Below are positions 43,769 through 55,047 of a DNA stretch of 64,000 nt, in pieces. The stretch lies in NCBI GenBank assembly GCA_003024785.1, contig PUQB01000047.1, positions 305,652 to 369,651 on the forward strand. The letters run 5' to 3'. Below the pieces are notes generated by a model. That model was not told the origin of the DNA. It saw only the letters and a program-made list of their open reading frames with translations, and did no database searches. This stretch comes from Selaginella tamariscina (taxonomy: Eukaryota > Streptophyta > Lycopodiopsida > Selaginellales > Selaginellaceae). The position numbers and the translations under genes were made by a program. Every line of letters starts with the position of its first letter. The stretch's first letter is position 1.

Positions 43769-46700
43769 ATGGAAACTCCACCTCCATGTTTTTTTCGCTA
43801 TGCATATCAAGGGTTGCAAGTTCCACCAAATCATCCAGTTTTCACATTTTCTGCACGAGTGAATGATGTTTCAGTCACAGTACTTGTGGATACAGGATCT
43901 AGCATGTCTTCCATAACTACTTCTCTGGCGCATCGGTGCTCATTACCCTTGAGACGAGCAGATAAGGTCTTGCACATTTTTATATGGTAATGGGCAGTCT
44001 CGTGCAGTATCACAGTACACCACTTCGACTACACTAGTTATGGGTGCCAACTGTAAGTTTCCCTCTGGGTCTCTTAGGGTTGTCCCTTCCCAGTCTTTGA
44101 CATCATTCTGGGATGTGATTGGTTAAAGCAGTCGAAAGGTACATGTGATTTTTCACTCTCTCCTCCTGTATTACGCTTGGAGTCTGTGTCTTTGCAGTCT
44201 GTTCCTTTACGTCCAGAGAAGTTTGTTGCTGTTTGTATCACGCATACAGCTCCTTTGATTCCGGTCTTGGGTGGTGTTCATCTCAACAGGTTCAAATGCC
44301 GGATCCGTCACCTGAGTGTCGAGCACACTGCATCGAACAACTTAAGAAACAGTATGCAAGTTTGTTCAAATTTGATCTGTCCCAAGGTGCACGTGTGAAG
44401 ACTCGACACTGTATACCCACCGGCAATGCAAAGCCTTTCAAAGTCCCGGTTCGACGCAGGTCACCAAAGGAGTTATCAGCCATGCGAACAGCTGTTACTG
44501 ATATGATTGGTAAACGAGTGTGTCGTCCGTCACGGAGTCCATGGGCATGTGAACCTCATTTGGTTCCCAAGCCTGATGGATCTCTCCGATTTTGTGTGGA
44601 TTACCGACCTCTTAACGATGTTACCATCAAAGATGTCTATCCACTTCCGAACTCTGCCGATCTATTAGATCGTTTGGGTCAGAGTCGATGGTTTACTAAG
44701 TTGGATTTGGCATCAGGATATTGGCAGGTTCCTATGGCTGAGGAGGATATTCCAAAAACGGCCTTCCGGACACCATTTGGTCTTTACGAGTTTTTGGTCA
44801 TGCCTTTTGGATTGACTTCAGCTCCTGCCACCTTTCAACGCATGATGGATGAGCTTCTTTCCGATATGCCTGATATCACTGCCGATTTTATCGACGATGT
44901 GCTCATTCATGGGTCTGGTTCTTGGGAGGATCACATTCGTGATGTACGGCGCGTTCTTGATCGATTTCGAGAAGTTGGCCTGAAGTTGAAACTTGAAAAG
45001 TGTGTGTTTGGTTCGACCGACACCACTTACTTGGGTTACCGTATATCTCGAGAGGGTTTACAGGTGGATCCAATGAAGTTGCGAGCTGTTCGAGAGTTCC
45101 TCGTCCCCGTACAGTACAGGAAGTCCAACGTTTCTTGGGCACGGTGCAGTACTTGGGTCGATTCATCGATCATCTCACTGATCGAACTGCCCCTCTTCGG
45201 GAGTTAGTTCGTCCACAGGTATCTTTCAGGTGGACTCGCAGGTGTCAGCAGGCATTTGACCAGTTAAAAGAGTTCCTGACAACTCCACCATTGCTTCAAT
45301 ACCCAGATTTTACTCGTCCGTTCATTTTACGAGTAGATGCCTCAGATGTTGGTATTGGTGGTGTATTGATGCAAACTGATGCTGTGGATTCTTCAATTCG
45401 ACACCCGGTGGCTTACATTAGTCGAGTACTCACGCCGGCTGAGCGGAATTATTCCACTACTGAAAAAGAATGCCTTGCTGCTGTTTGGGGTTTTGAACGA
45501 CTTCATGCCTACTTACATGGGAGTGAAACGCTTTTGGAGTGTGATCATGCTGCTGTCACTTCCTTATTAAAACGGAAGAATTTAGTGGGTCGCGTAGCCA
45601 GATGGGCATTACGTCTCCAGGTATATAACTTTAAGGTGGTGCACAGGCCTGGGCGAACAATGGTGGATGCGGATGCACTTTCTCGAGCACCCCTCTCCGA
45701 TTCCACTTTGCCTGCTCATGCAGTAGCTGCAGCATTCGGTTTGATACAAGCCCCTCAGGTATTCGATGCCGACTTACCATCCTTGGAACAGTGGCAGGAT
45801 GCTCAAAAACATGAACCATGGACGAGGCAATTACGCGATGCGTTTGCAATCCGTCTTCCGAACCTCGGTTTCGACAATATCATGCTCAGTTTCGACTTCA
45901 GGATGGTTTATTGTATTTTATTGGGACAAATCCAGAGGACAGATGGCGTTTGGCTGTACCCTCTACATATGTTCCACACCTTCTTCGAGCATATCATGAT
46001 TCACCTATTGTTGGAGGTCATCTTGGTCACAACGAGTGTTGGAGAAGCTGCGCCGATCATTTTATTGGCCAGCATGCGTGGTGATGTGATCAGGTATATT
46101 CAAAGTTGTCCCACTTGTCAAACTCGGAATTCCTCTACGACTCGGGCCATGGGGTGTTGGAATCCATCAATGTCTCTCGCCCTTTTGAGTTAATTGCAGT
46201 GGATTTAATGGGACCTTTTCCACGTTCTTCTCAAGGTAACCAGTACATCATTGTTGTATCTGATTATTTAACTCGATGGGTGAGGTTGGTGCTCTTCCGG
46301 ATGCAACTGCCATGTCAACAGCTTTGTTTCTGTTCGATAATGTGGTTTTGCAGCATTCTTGTCCAGAGCGGATGTTATCAGACAATGGCCCCGCTTTCAT
46401 TGCAGAGGTATTCCGAGTGTTGTGTGAGAGGTTAGGGGTAAAACATTCATTTGCCTCTCCGTATCATCCACAAACTGATGGTTTGGTGGAGCGATTGAAT
46501 CGGACCTTCAAGGGTATGATCTCGAAGTATGTGAACTTCAATCACACGGACTGGGATTGGTATTTGCGATGTTTGAGATTTGCTTATGTAACAGGCATTC
46601 AGAGTTCGATTGGTATCTCTCCATTCAAGGCATTGTATGGATATGATCCTAAGTTGCCTAGTGAATTGGGGTTATCATCGAATCTGCCACGTGCCGAGGA

Positions 46701-47129
46701 TGCAAAGATGTGGGCTCGACATTTGGATGCTGTTTTGCCTCTTCTGCGTGCAGAGTCTGCTGAACATCTTGGTCGAGCTCAAATGCGGCAGCAATCTTCT
46801 TACAATGCACGACATCAAATTCCACCAGATTTTGCTGACGGTGACTTAGTCCTGGTACGTTTTCCCAAGCTGACTGCACCTGGGCTTGCAACTGGTTTAT
46901 TACACAAGTGGCTTGGTCCCTACCGAGTACTCCGAAAGGTTGGTCCTCAGGTATATCAAGTAAGTTGGTGGGATCTCATGAGGTTGAGATAGTTCACGTG
47001 GTTCGAATGAAACGGTTTGTCGTTCGAGACTCGTTGAGTACATTTGGTCATACCTTAGATGGCCCAGCTCACACGGATCCAGGACCATCAGATCCATCAC
47101 CATCTACACAGCCGCAGAGGGGAGGATAG
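43769..47129 (+). pseudogene. Gypsy Pol (protease, RT, RNase H, integrase), broken by frameshifts
   Basis: Protease: VTVLVDTGSSMSSITTSLAH (near 43890), after which the frame shifts near 43980. RT: WFTKLDLASGYWQVPM, FGLTSAPATFQRMMDELL and ADFIDDVLIHG (near 44690-44915). A frame change near 45110 leads into the connection and RNase H parts (VDASDVGIGGVLMQ near 45330, ADALSRAP near 45670). Two more frame changes, near 45800-46190, break the HHCC zinc finger (GGHLGHNECW, CPTCQTR). The integrase core follows: VDLMGPFPRSSQGNQYI, SDNGPAFIAEVF and HPQTDGLVERLNR (46200-46500). No chromodomain is seen. At least four frameshifts make it inactive on its own. Confidence 0.9.
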
Positions 47130-47331
47130 TGTAAGATACTAATATACATAACGTACCGTATATACGCATGTGTATATACGCACATGCGTAGTGACACATG
47201 GGTGGTGATCTGGCCCCATGTGTCAGCGCCACGTGTCGCATGTGTGCCACGTGGCAGGAGACCTCCTGTATATAAGCAGGGTTTTTGTAAACTAAGATAT
47301 CAGATTTTCATTTAATATATCTGCTCTTTCA
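47130..47331 (+). repeat. Gypsy 3' LTR
   Basis: It differs from the 5' LTR by a few small indels, for example ggcccc against ggccccc and one less c and g near its start, so the element is older than the copia insertion but still young. Confidence 0.93.
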
Positions 47332-49800
47332 AATTATTCACATGAAAAAGGCCCTTTCATCATGCCCACTTCAAACTTATGACAGAAATAATTAACATGA
47401 TGGTTGTGTACGTTTATCACGATATATGCCGAAGGAGTTCAGAATAGGGATGGTAAACAAGTATTTTTAATATAAATAGTGGTGGATATGGATTTTAGTG
47501 TAAATATAATTAAGGGTGTTTTTATTGTGTTGTTCCTAGATTTTTTTATAAGTGAGCAAATCTGATGCAACAACATTACTAGAGGCCTCATGGATATGAG
47601 CCCCATTTTCACAAACGTTAAGTAAGCAAATATGCTGTCTTTTCTATAGGATTGGATTGTAATTGATGCATCAAGTGATGTAATAATTCATTCAAACGAA
47701 GAACAGCCTGAACAAAGATAATCCTTTCTGGCATGTATAAATTTGGACTCTTCAAAAGAAACGCTTGTGCAAACGTCAATACTGTACATGTAACGTAGTC
47801 TTTAACACAGCCAAGGTATTTACAAGATTTGGTACATATATTTACACATATTTGTTGTGTGGAAACGTGTAACGATGTAAACCTACTACTACAGCTTTAG
47901 ATACCGATGTAAACTACTTACTACAGCTTTAGATAGTAGAAGAAATCCGCCCAGACTCCCTAGGGCTGCAATGAGAAGACTGCCCTAGGAAAAGGAAAAG
48001 GAAACGGGTGGAACCGACATTAAATAATACAGGGGAAATTGTTAAACCCGTGAAAATAAACATCCTCTGAATTATTGTGTGCTATGTGATTTTAAATATG
48101 ATTGTGAGTAAGTACATATGGGTATATTTTTAATATTAATATCATCTTGACAGAGGAATGATATCCAAATAGTAATACTTGCAACAAGGCATTTCTGTGC
48201 CATGGGCTTTTACTGGCCAACAATTGGCCAAAGTGACTCTCAAACCAGATTAATGTTAAGTGATGTTCTAGTGTTATCATGATGTCATAAGTGGTGAAAA
48301 AAATGATACAAGGATAAGTATGGTTTAGTCAAGTGATATTTTAGTATTATTGTGATAAGTGGTAATAATGAAGATAAGTATGACTTAGTCACAAGTGCAA
48401 CAGTGATAAATAGATAAAAGAAGAATAATGTAATTAATACGTAATATCACAACTAAACAATATTATAGTACATAACAAATAATAAAGAATGTGATTAACA
48501 CATAGTACTGATGGATTGTGCCTAATGAAAAATAAAGAAATTAAGATTATGAATAGTAATAATATAAATATTAAACTTTTATTTACCTTCTATATTATCA
48601 AATTATTTACTTAAATTAATGAATTTTCTCACTCTCTCAGCTTATTATATTCTTTAATTTCTTTTGAAATAATACCGTCCTTACCTTCACTTCCATTATA
48701 TATACTACTCTTAATATAATATTCCGTTATAACCATTTATATCTTATTATCGATTTTCTTATCATTGTCATTCCTAAGTGCTTCTTATAACTATTCATAT
48801 TCTAATATAATAAAAAAAACATTCCATATCAATATTACAATCTTCTTTTTACCATTATAATGTACTTTTGTTTTGATTCATTAAAAGCGTCGTGATTTCA
48901 TTTCTATTACCTTATTATCTGATTAATATTTAAAATTACATATGTCTTTTCATATTATAAGGTTAGGACTTTTTCTAACTTTATGGTTTATAATTCTTTT
49001 TTGATATTATAATATTACAACCCTCTCTTAATATTACTATAATATTATTCTTGCAAGGGATGAAGAAGTGGACTCGTTATATGTGTATATAATAATTAAA
49101 TCTCACTTCGTGATAATGACATTTCACTAAGTAAACTTGCTTATTCTTAATAATTTTTATTTTTTTTTGTAAAATTTTAAAATTTAAAGAAGTTGAATGA
49201 GTTAATAAAAATACAAATTTCCGAATGAACACATATGATCTATGCATGACTCACTTTATTAATAATATGTATCACTTCATAAACCAGATACAGTGTGAAA
49301 TACATCTGTTAGATATTTTATTATTTATTTAATTTAATAATTGTTAAATATTTTATTAGTTATTTAATTTAATGATAGGATAACGACACATATAATACGG
49401 TCACAAGACGTGTCTTAGCTATGATGTAATTAATAATGTTTATGTGTGTTTTTAAAATTTGTGATTCATCATTTTTGAGTGACATGTTCACTCTTTTTTT
49501 AAAAATGTTATAAATATTAAGTATATAATTAAACATCATTTATAAAATTCATAAACATGCATGTGGAAATTAAATAATAGTAAGACAAAATGTGTAATGA
49601 AAAAATATATTAATTATATTGTGTGGTATATATATAATTATATAATTTAAAATTAACATATTTAATAAAATATTATGTACATAATTAAATGAAATAATAA
49701 ATATTAATATAACATGTTATGTATGTATATGTACTCACAACTAACTAGTAGTACTAAGTTTTCACGATTTATATGGATTTCTACATTACACATATGCACT

Positions 49801-49940
49801 TGTGAGAGTTCGGAATATAAAAATATGTTTAGAATAGCCCTAAATTATATACACGAGTGAGTGGTCCAATATTAAAACCAATATAATGATTATCAAATGA
49901 TAATAATAATATATGCGCATGCAACCACATGAACCTTACA
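49801..49940. mobile_element. Solo LTR of the gypsy element found at 55048-59705
   Basis: It begins TGTGAGAG and ends CCTTACA. It aligns along its length with 55048-55204 (TGTGACATCTC to CCTTACA) through shared blocks such as aataataat, gcatgca and catg-accttaca. The collinear place in unit 1 (near 18780) lacks it: there tctacatacactcact is followed by aaatacatgtagtg. A clear target duplication was not found. Confidence 0.6.
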
Positions 49941-50600
49941 CATTGAAATACATGTAGTGCATTATATGCCATCATTTGAAGTTATGTATTTATTTAATAT
50001 ATTACCTCAATGACATCTTATGATTTTAAATTTCATCCAGCAACATCTTAAATTAATGGATTAAGGGTCTAGTGTAAAATTGACAAAGTTAAGAATAATA
50101 ATTGAGTTAAGGTCTATAATTATAAATGATAAAACACTCATCAATGGCTATCTTAAATCCTAAACTTATTTAACATTATTAAGTTAGGAATAAATTCATT
50201 AAGGATAATAATAATTGAATTAAGGGTAAACTCATAAAATTAAAAAACTAAGGATAAACTTATGAGGTTAAGAATTCATAAACTCATTAAATTAAATTAA
50301 GAGTTTCATTTAAGAAAAAATTCACCAAATTAAAAATAATAATTAAATTAAAGATACATTAATTAATAAATTATTATTAAATAATTAAACCCATGTGTAC
50401 TAGTTAATATAGATTGTTTTTCTTACACATTTATTTATTATTATTTCAAGTACACACAAACTAAATGCATTTTAAAGTGATATCTATAGTTTACCTTAAT
50501 TATATGTATATATTTTAATTATGCATGGTTCTCTCATGAGTTTATTAGTTGCTAAGTAAATTCCATGGTAAAATTAAATTTATAGGTCAATTCCATATTA

Positions 50601-50601
<1 letters not shown>

Positions 50602-50638
<37 letters not shown>
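50602..50638. repeat. (TA)n microsatellite
   Basis: A pure TA run within the unit 2 spacer. Confidence 0.9.
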
Positions 50639-50642
<4 letters not shown>

Positions 50643-50879
50643 TATAAATGAGAAATATCAATAAAATTAATGGTCTTACATCTTATGTATATGATTCAAT
50701 TTCATATTAACACACTTATCGTACCAAAGTGGGTTCAATTTTGTGTTAAGACATTTATTATAAAAAAGATGATTTTATTTATATTAATACATTTATACCA
50801 GTCTGTTCTAGAAATATTATGTGTGTCTGTGTGTACTTCTAAGACATCGATACTTGTCACGATCGATTCGATACTATAT

Positions 50880-51650
50880 ATTTAAAGGAAGCCCAAAAGT
50901 GGATAGCAAAGTGGAAAAGGCCCTTCAAGTTGACTACTGACCTAAAGGTAAGAAACATACACATACACACATGCATCATGTACACATACTTTAACATATG
51001 AGAAATACATAGGTATTACTCATCTTCGTAAGTGCTACAATCTCACTGTTATGGCTACCCATTCTAGCAGAGCTGAATGAAGCAAACGTGACGGTTTTCT
51101 TTATAGGATTGGATCTAATATGCAAGCTTGATTGAAATGAAAACCTGAACATAACTTTTGAGATGATTAAAGATGAAGATAGTTATAAAAGTGGGAAGCT
51201 CCTCAGTGACATCACAGTGACCTGTGTGGATGCCACTATACGATGATATAGGTGGACTTGGAAACAAACGTCACTCATTTCGTAATGTCCAAGTTTTCTT
51301 TACATATGACATATGTTTGCACGTGCACGTTAAAGTTTTTGATCCACACACACAGTGGTTGGCTACCTTGTCACGTCTACAACCAAAACCAGTTGAGCAT
51401 TTTAGACATATTTGTGTGTATGCGTGTATGTAAGCACATTAATTCAGGTGATTGTGAAGGGAACTGCCAATTGCCCAACTATTCAACTCGTTCCTGTTTG
51501 TCGAAAAAGGATTTTACATGCTCAATCTCAGACTATGTTTGTGGAAGTAACAGTTCTCCTGCCAAACATACCCATTTCTTTAACAGTCCAAGGCTGGCGT
51601 CTGTTATCTCCATAGGAGCTGCTAGCTGTGCTTGCTTCTGCTTGTAACTC
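50880..51650 (+). pseudogene. Second VWA-Cache paralog, 3' half only (broken)
   Basis: Exons correspond to the middle and end of VWA-Cache copy 3 but are clearly diverged. They include PKVDSKVEKALQVDY (near 50890), VLLIFVSATISLLWLPILAE (near 51015-51070), then NLNITFEMI, the Cache motif WMPLYDDIGGLGN (51227-51265), and a Cys-rich stalk and hydrophobic end (SCLSKKDFTCSISDYVCGSN, about 51490-51560). There is no signal peptide, VWA_N or MIDAS part, and an in-frame stop occurs near 51133. It is the source of the tail relics at 1-240 and 20088-20190. Confidence 0.55.
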
Positions 51651-51969
51651 GCACTATATTATGTTATTATACTCTTATTCGTGCTGTTCATAAACATGAC
51701 TTTCTTTTGTATTAGGACCGGTTATGCAAGTTGCCTGTTAAAGACGCGCTTCCAAGCTGTTGGTGCCTGAACACTCACTCTATGCGGGCTACATTTTGCT
51801 CCATGTGCATGCCAGAGTGTGTGTGGACACAGTCAGCGATATGCATGGGATTGAAGTTTCATTAACTATAGGGAATGACGACTTTCCTAATAAGTTGACC
51901 GCTACGCAAGTTGACATTATACATATTACTGGTTAAGCTGCCCACAGTGCAATGGTTTCTCACAGTGCA

Positions 51970-52203
51970 ATGGTTTCTGATAAGTCCCTGTTTATATTTC
52001 TAGAGCTGCTCTTTGTTTTCCAAGTGTTACATTCACAGGGTAGTAGTGAAATTCAAGGTGTCCTGGATGCAACAGATTTTTCAAGTGCAAGAGATTGCTA
52101 GGCCAGCTGTTTCGAACGTCGATAATATTTGGTAATCCTAAATGTCCACTCTTCTATTTATCTGGCTTTTCTGGGCTCTTTTATGTATATACCGTTATGT
52201 ATG

Positions 52204-52254
<51 letters not shown>

Positions 52255-54403
52255 TTTTGTATATATAATAAGTCTACTGGTTTTACAGATTCATTAGTAA
52301 ACTGCTCACCAAGTACATGCCTAAGGCATCCTTGTAGGCCGCAAGGGAGAAATGAAATCAAATCGTTGACATGTTTAAATGTGAGTAGTAATCCAGCTTG
52401 CTCTAGCTCCTGTCACCAGTTAAGTGTTTCAACTGCAAATTCTTATATCAGGTTTGTTTACACACACACACACACACACAGATATATACATCCACACACG
52501 TGTGTGTGTGTGTTGTGTGTGTGCGTGGGGGGGGGGTACATATATATGAGCTTTGTGTGAAGGATACCACTTGCATTGGAGAACAATTATGAATTTTTAA
52601 AGTCAATTTGTGCTCAAAAACCACTCAACCAGAAATTGCAAGACACCTGGAAAAGTACAAACGAGTCTTATAAAGGCTGGGCATTCTTTGGAGCTGCCGA
52701 TGGATTTCTATATGTTTACCCAGGAAGAGTATGCATTTTACATACATACGTTATATATACACAGCAGTTTATATCTACCTGATAATTTGCAGGATTATCT
52801 TGAATCAGATGGGAATTGTACAGAGTACGATCCCAGAAGAAGACCTTGGTTCATCAATACGCTTGCAGTGAAAAAATCACTATACATTCTCATGGACACT
52901 TCAACTTCAATGAGTGAGCATGATGTTTAGATGCCACTAAACAAATCATAATAGAACTGTTAAACACACTTACCAATGGCGACGAAGTCGCTGTCTCGAG
53001 GATGAGTGGTGAATTAATTGGTAACCAAGTAAGTTAACAATTATTATATATGTAAAACAAGTATTGTTTAGTTAACTTTAAATGTTTATTAATGACTTCT
53101 TTATCATACATTTAATACATATAAAATGAAATTATAGGTTTCAGTTTCACTGCAAGGCATAGAGACTTCTAATGATCAAGCTGATATCAAACTTTTAAAG
53201 GATGCTATAAGCAGTGTGGCAGTTGATAGTAAGCCGATTGACTTGAAAGTTGCACTCACCAAAGCTCTTCAGCACTTGAAGTCCAGCTCCGAGTTAAAAG
53301 TGAGATGTGTGTGTGTGTGAGTAGTGATTATTTACTAGAACAATGTGAACAATGAAGCTAGGCATGGTCTAACACGTTGTAACAGACGAACTCTTAGTTA
53401 TGTTCACGGCCACCGTTCTAGATTCAAACGTGTGTGTGGGTATATTTCCAGATAAGCTAATGTGCAGTATAATCTATAGGTACTGCTTGTCTTCACAAGT
53501 GGAAACTTTGCTAGCACTTTAAACTTGACGACATGATCCCCATCTTCACCCAGCTCAATCAAGGAAATGTTGCAGTTTTTCTCTACAGGATTGGATATGA
53601 TTCAACAAACGATGCTACATTGATTTAAATGAAAAGCAGCTTGAACATGACATTTGAAACAGTGACGGATGCATATAATCCTTTGTGAAAGTGCGAAGTT
53701 ATTTCGACTATATAGCTTGGCTTCGATTTACGAGCGTACAAAAGCGACCTCTTTGGGTGCCTCTTTACAAGGACGGAGCTGGGTTGGGAAACGTTACCAC
53801 TTCCACTTATCCAGGTTAGTCCCCGTTTAGAGGTTTAGGGTTTTAACATATTATATTAGTTTCAGCATTTGATGAGAATAAGCGGCTGATCGGGGTTGCT
53901 GCGGTGGACATTGTTGTGAACATCCTGATTAATGAGCTGGGATTATAGTTGTTGAAGAGGCTATTGATAAGCGAAGTGCTACTCCAACACATCAACAAAG
54001 TTTTGTTTATCCAACACCAGTTAAGTAGTTAATGCCTCCTATTATTTTTCTTAACAACAGATGATTTAGGTGGTTGTGAACAATACTGTGACCTGTAATT
54101 CAACCCAGGTCACTCCCATATGTGCAAGGAAGGATTTAACAACACCCTTGTCAGAATTTATATGCTGTGGTCAAAACTGTACGGAACAAAAATTAAATCA
54201 CAAGCCAGTCATTCTTGGTGTTTCAATTGGAGTTGGAGTTTTTTTGCTGCTGCTTCTGTGGCGCTGTGGTTATAATTTACAAAAGAAGAACACGCAAACG
54301 AGAAGCTCAATTTAATCCTCAATATGATGTCTGGATTGACCCACTAGACGGAGACGCCACTTTATCTAAAGGGACTACACCATTGAAAGAACACACAATT
54401 TAA
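51970..54403 (+). pseudogene. VWA_N-VWA-Cache single-pass membrane protein, copy 3 (most complete, broken)
   Basis: Signal peptide exon SLFIFLELLFVFQVLHSQG from an ATG at 51970. VWA_N: ESYKGWAFFGAADGFLYVYP (52665-52720), then DPRRRPWFINTLA. The MIDAS motif DTSTS is near 52897. VWA continues RMSGELIGN and VSLQGIETSNDQADI to FTQLNQGNVAVFLYRIG. Cache: WVPLYKDGAGLGN, RLIGVAAVDIVVNIL. Then a Cys-rich stalk TVTCNSTQVTPICARKDLTT, one transmembrane helix near 54215-54275, and the basic tail QTRSS or KRRTRKREA depending on frame. Breaks: an extra T in the first exon (near 52078), a frame change near 52925, a TAA in place of CAA near 53627, and 1-bp deletions near 53687 and 53946. The architecture implies an extracellular sensor domain; function is not established. 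Confidence 0.72.
52203..52250. repeat. (TA)n(GA)n compound microsatellite
   Basis: The equivalent of 552-609, in the first intron of VWA-Cache copy 3 but of different length. Confidence 0.95.
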
Positions 54404-55047
54404 AATAAGCAGAACCAGTGTACCACTATTATTCTTTATATAAAACTATCTTTGAAATATATCAAACTTAAAATAAAAAAATAAAACGAGAAAACAAGCT
54501 GGGAAGCTATAACAAACAAATCCAGCCTAGTAATATAACTGTTTTGTACTGTTTTAATAAACAGTGCGTGTGCTACTTTTGTGCTTACAAATTTGAACTA
54601 TGAGTTTAAATATTACGCTAGTATCAACTATAATTTGTAAGATAAAGGTTGCGTTACCTTCATTATTTTAAGTATAAATGAAATATTCCTTATTTTATAA
54701 CCTCTAAAAATATATAAGTGTTATTAAGAGAAGAATTACTTTCTATCAATCAGTGAAATACGCCGTAATAAAAAAAAATTTCTACGGATTTATTTAATTC
54801 TTAATTTACTTTATTATTAATCTACTTTAATTTTTAATCCGTAGCGTTTTTTTACTTAAGGCGTATTTCACTCCTATCAATACCTCCAGTACACATTCAC
54901 ATAATTTTACATGCTGCTTGTATGTTTTTACTAGTTTTAAAACTAGTATATAAGTTGTAAAAGAATTCCATAGCAACATATGTTCTTTCATTTTTCTTTT
55001 TTTGACTCCAAAAGAAATTCATTATCTTTCCTTTTTCTTTAATTCCC
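54404..55047. other. Spacer of unit 3, left part
   Basis: Collinear with 2734-3500 of unit 1, apart from MITE 2. It ends at the minus-strand gypsy element. No gene seen. Confidence 0.7.
54751..54873. mobile_element. Foldback MITE, hAT type (MITE 2)
   Basis: A perfect 8-bp duplication ctatcaat at 54743-54750 and 54874-54881. The 123-bp element starts CAGTGAAATACGCCG; the reverse complement of its end starts GAGTGAAATACGCC. The arms continue with tacgga/tccgta motifs. Unit 1 has an empty site near 3315 (ttctatcagtacttcc). Confidence 0.92.

Larger units (their letters stand above)
42399..47331 (+). mobile_element. Ty3-gypsy LTR retrotransposon, complete but frameshifted
   Basis: LTRs lie at 42399-42603 (205 bp) and 47130-47331 (202 bp), starting TGTAAGATAC and ending TTTCA, with a few differences. 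Direct flanks are aatt at 42395-42398 and 47332-47335. The matching place after ABCG A (near 17030) reads aatacaattattcac with a single aatt. The purine-rich agaggggaggatag precedes the 3' LTR. The primer-binding region after the 5' LTR reads ttggtggagaagttggg, not the usual initiator-Met site. Order gag, protease, RT, RNase H, integrase defines Ty3-gypsy. Confidence 0.93.
47336..50879. other. AT-rich spacer after ABCG B
   Basis: No gene seen. It is collinear with 17030-20050 of unit 1 and differs by small indels, a solo LTR (49801-49940) and a (TA)n run (50602-50638). Confidence 0.7.
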
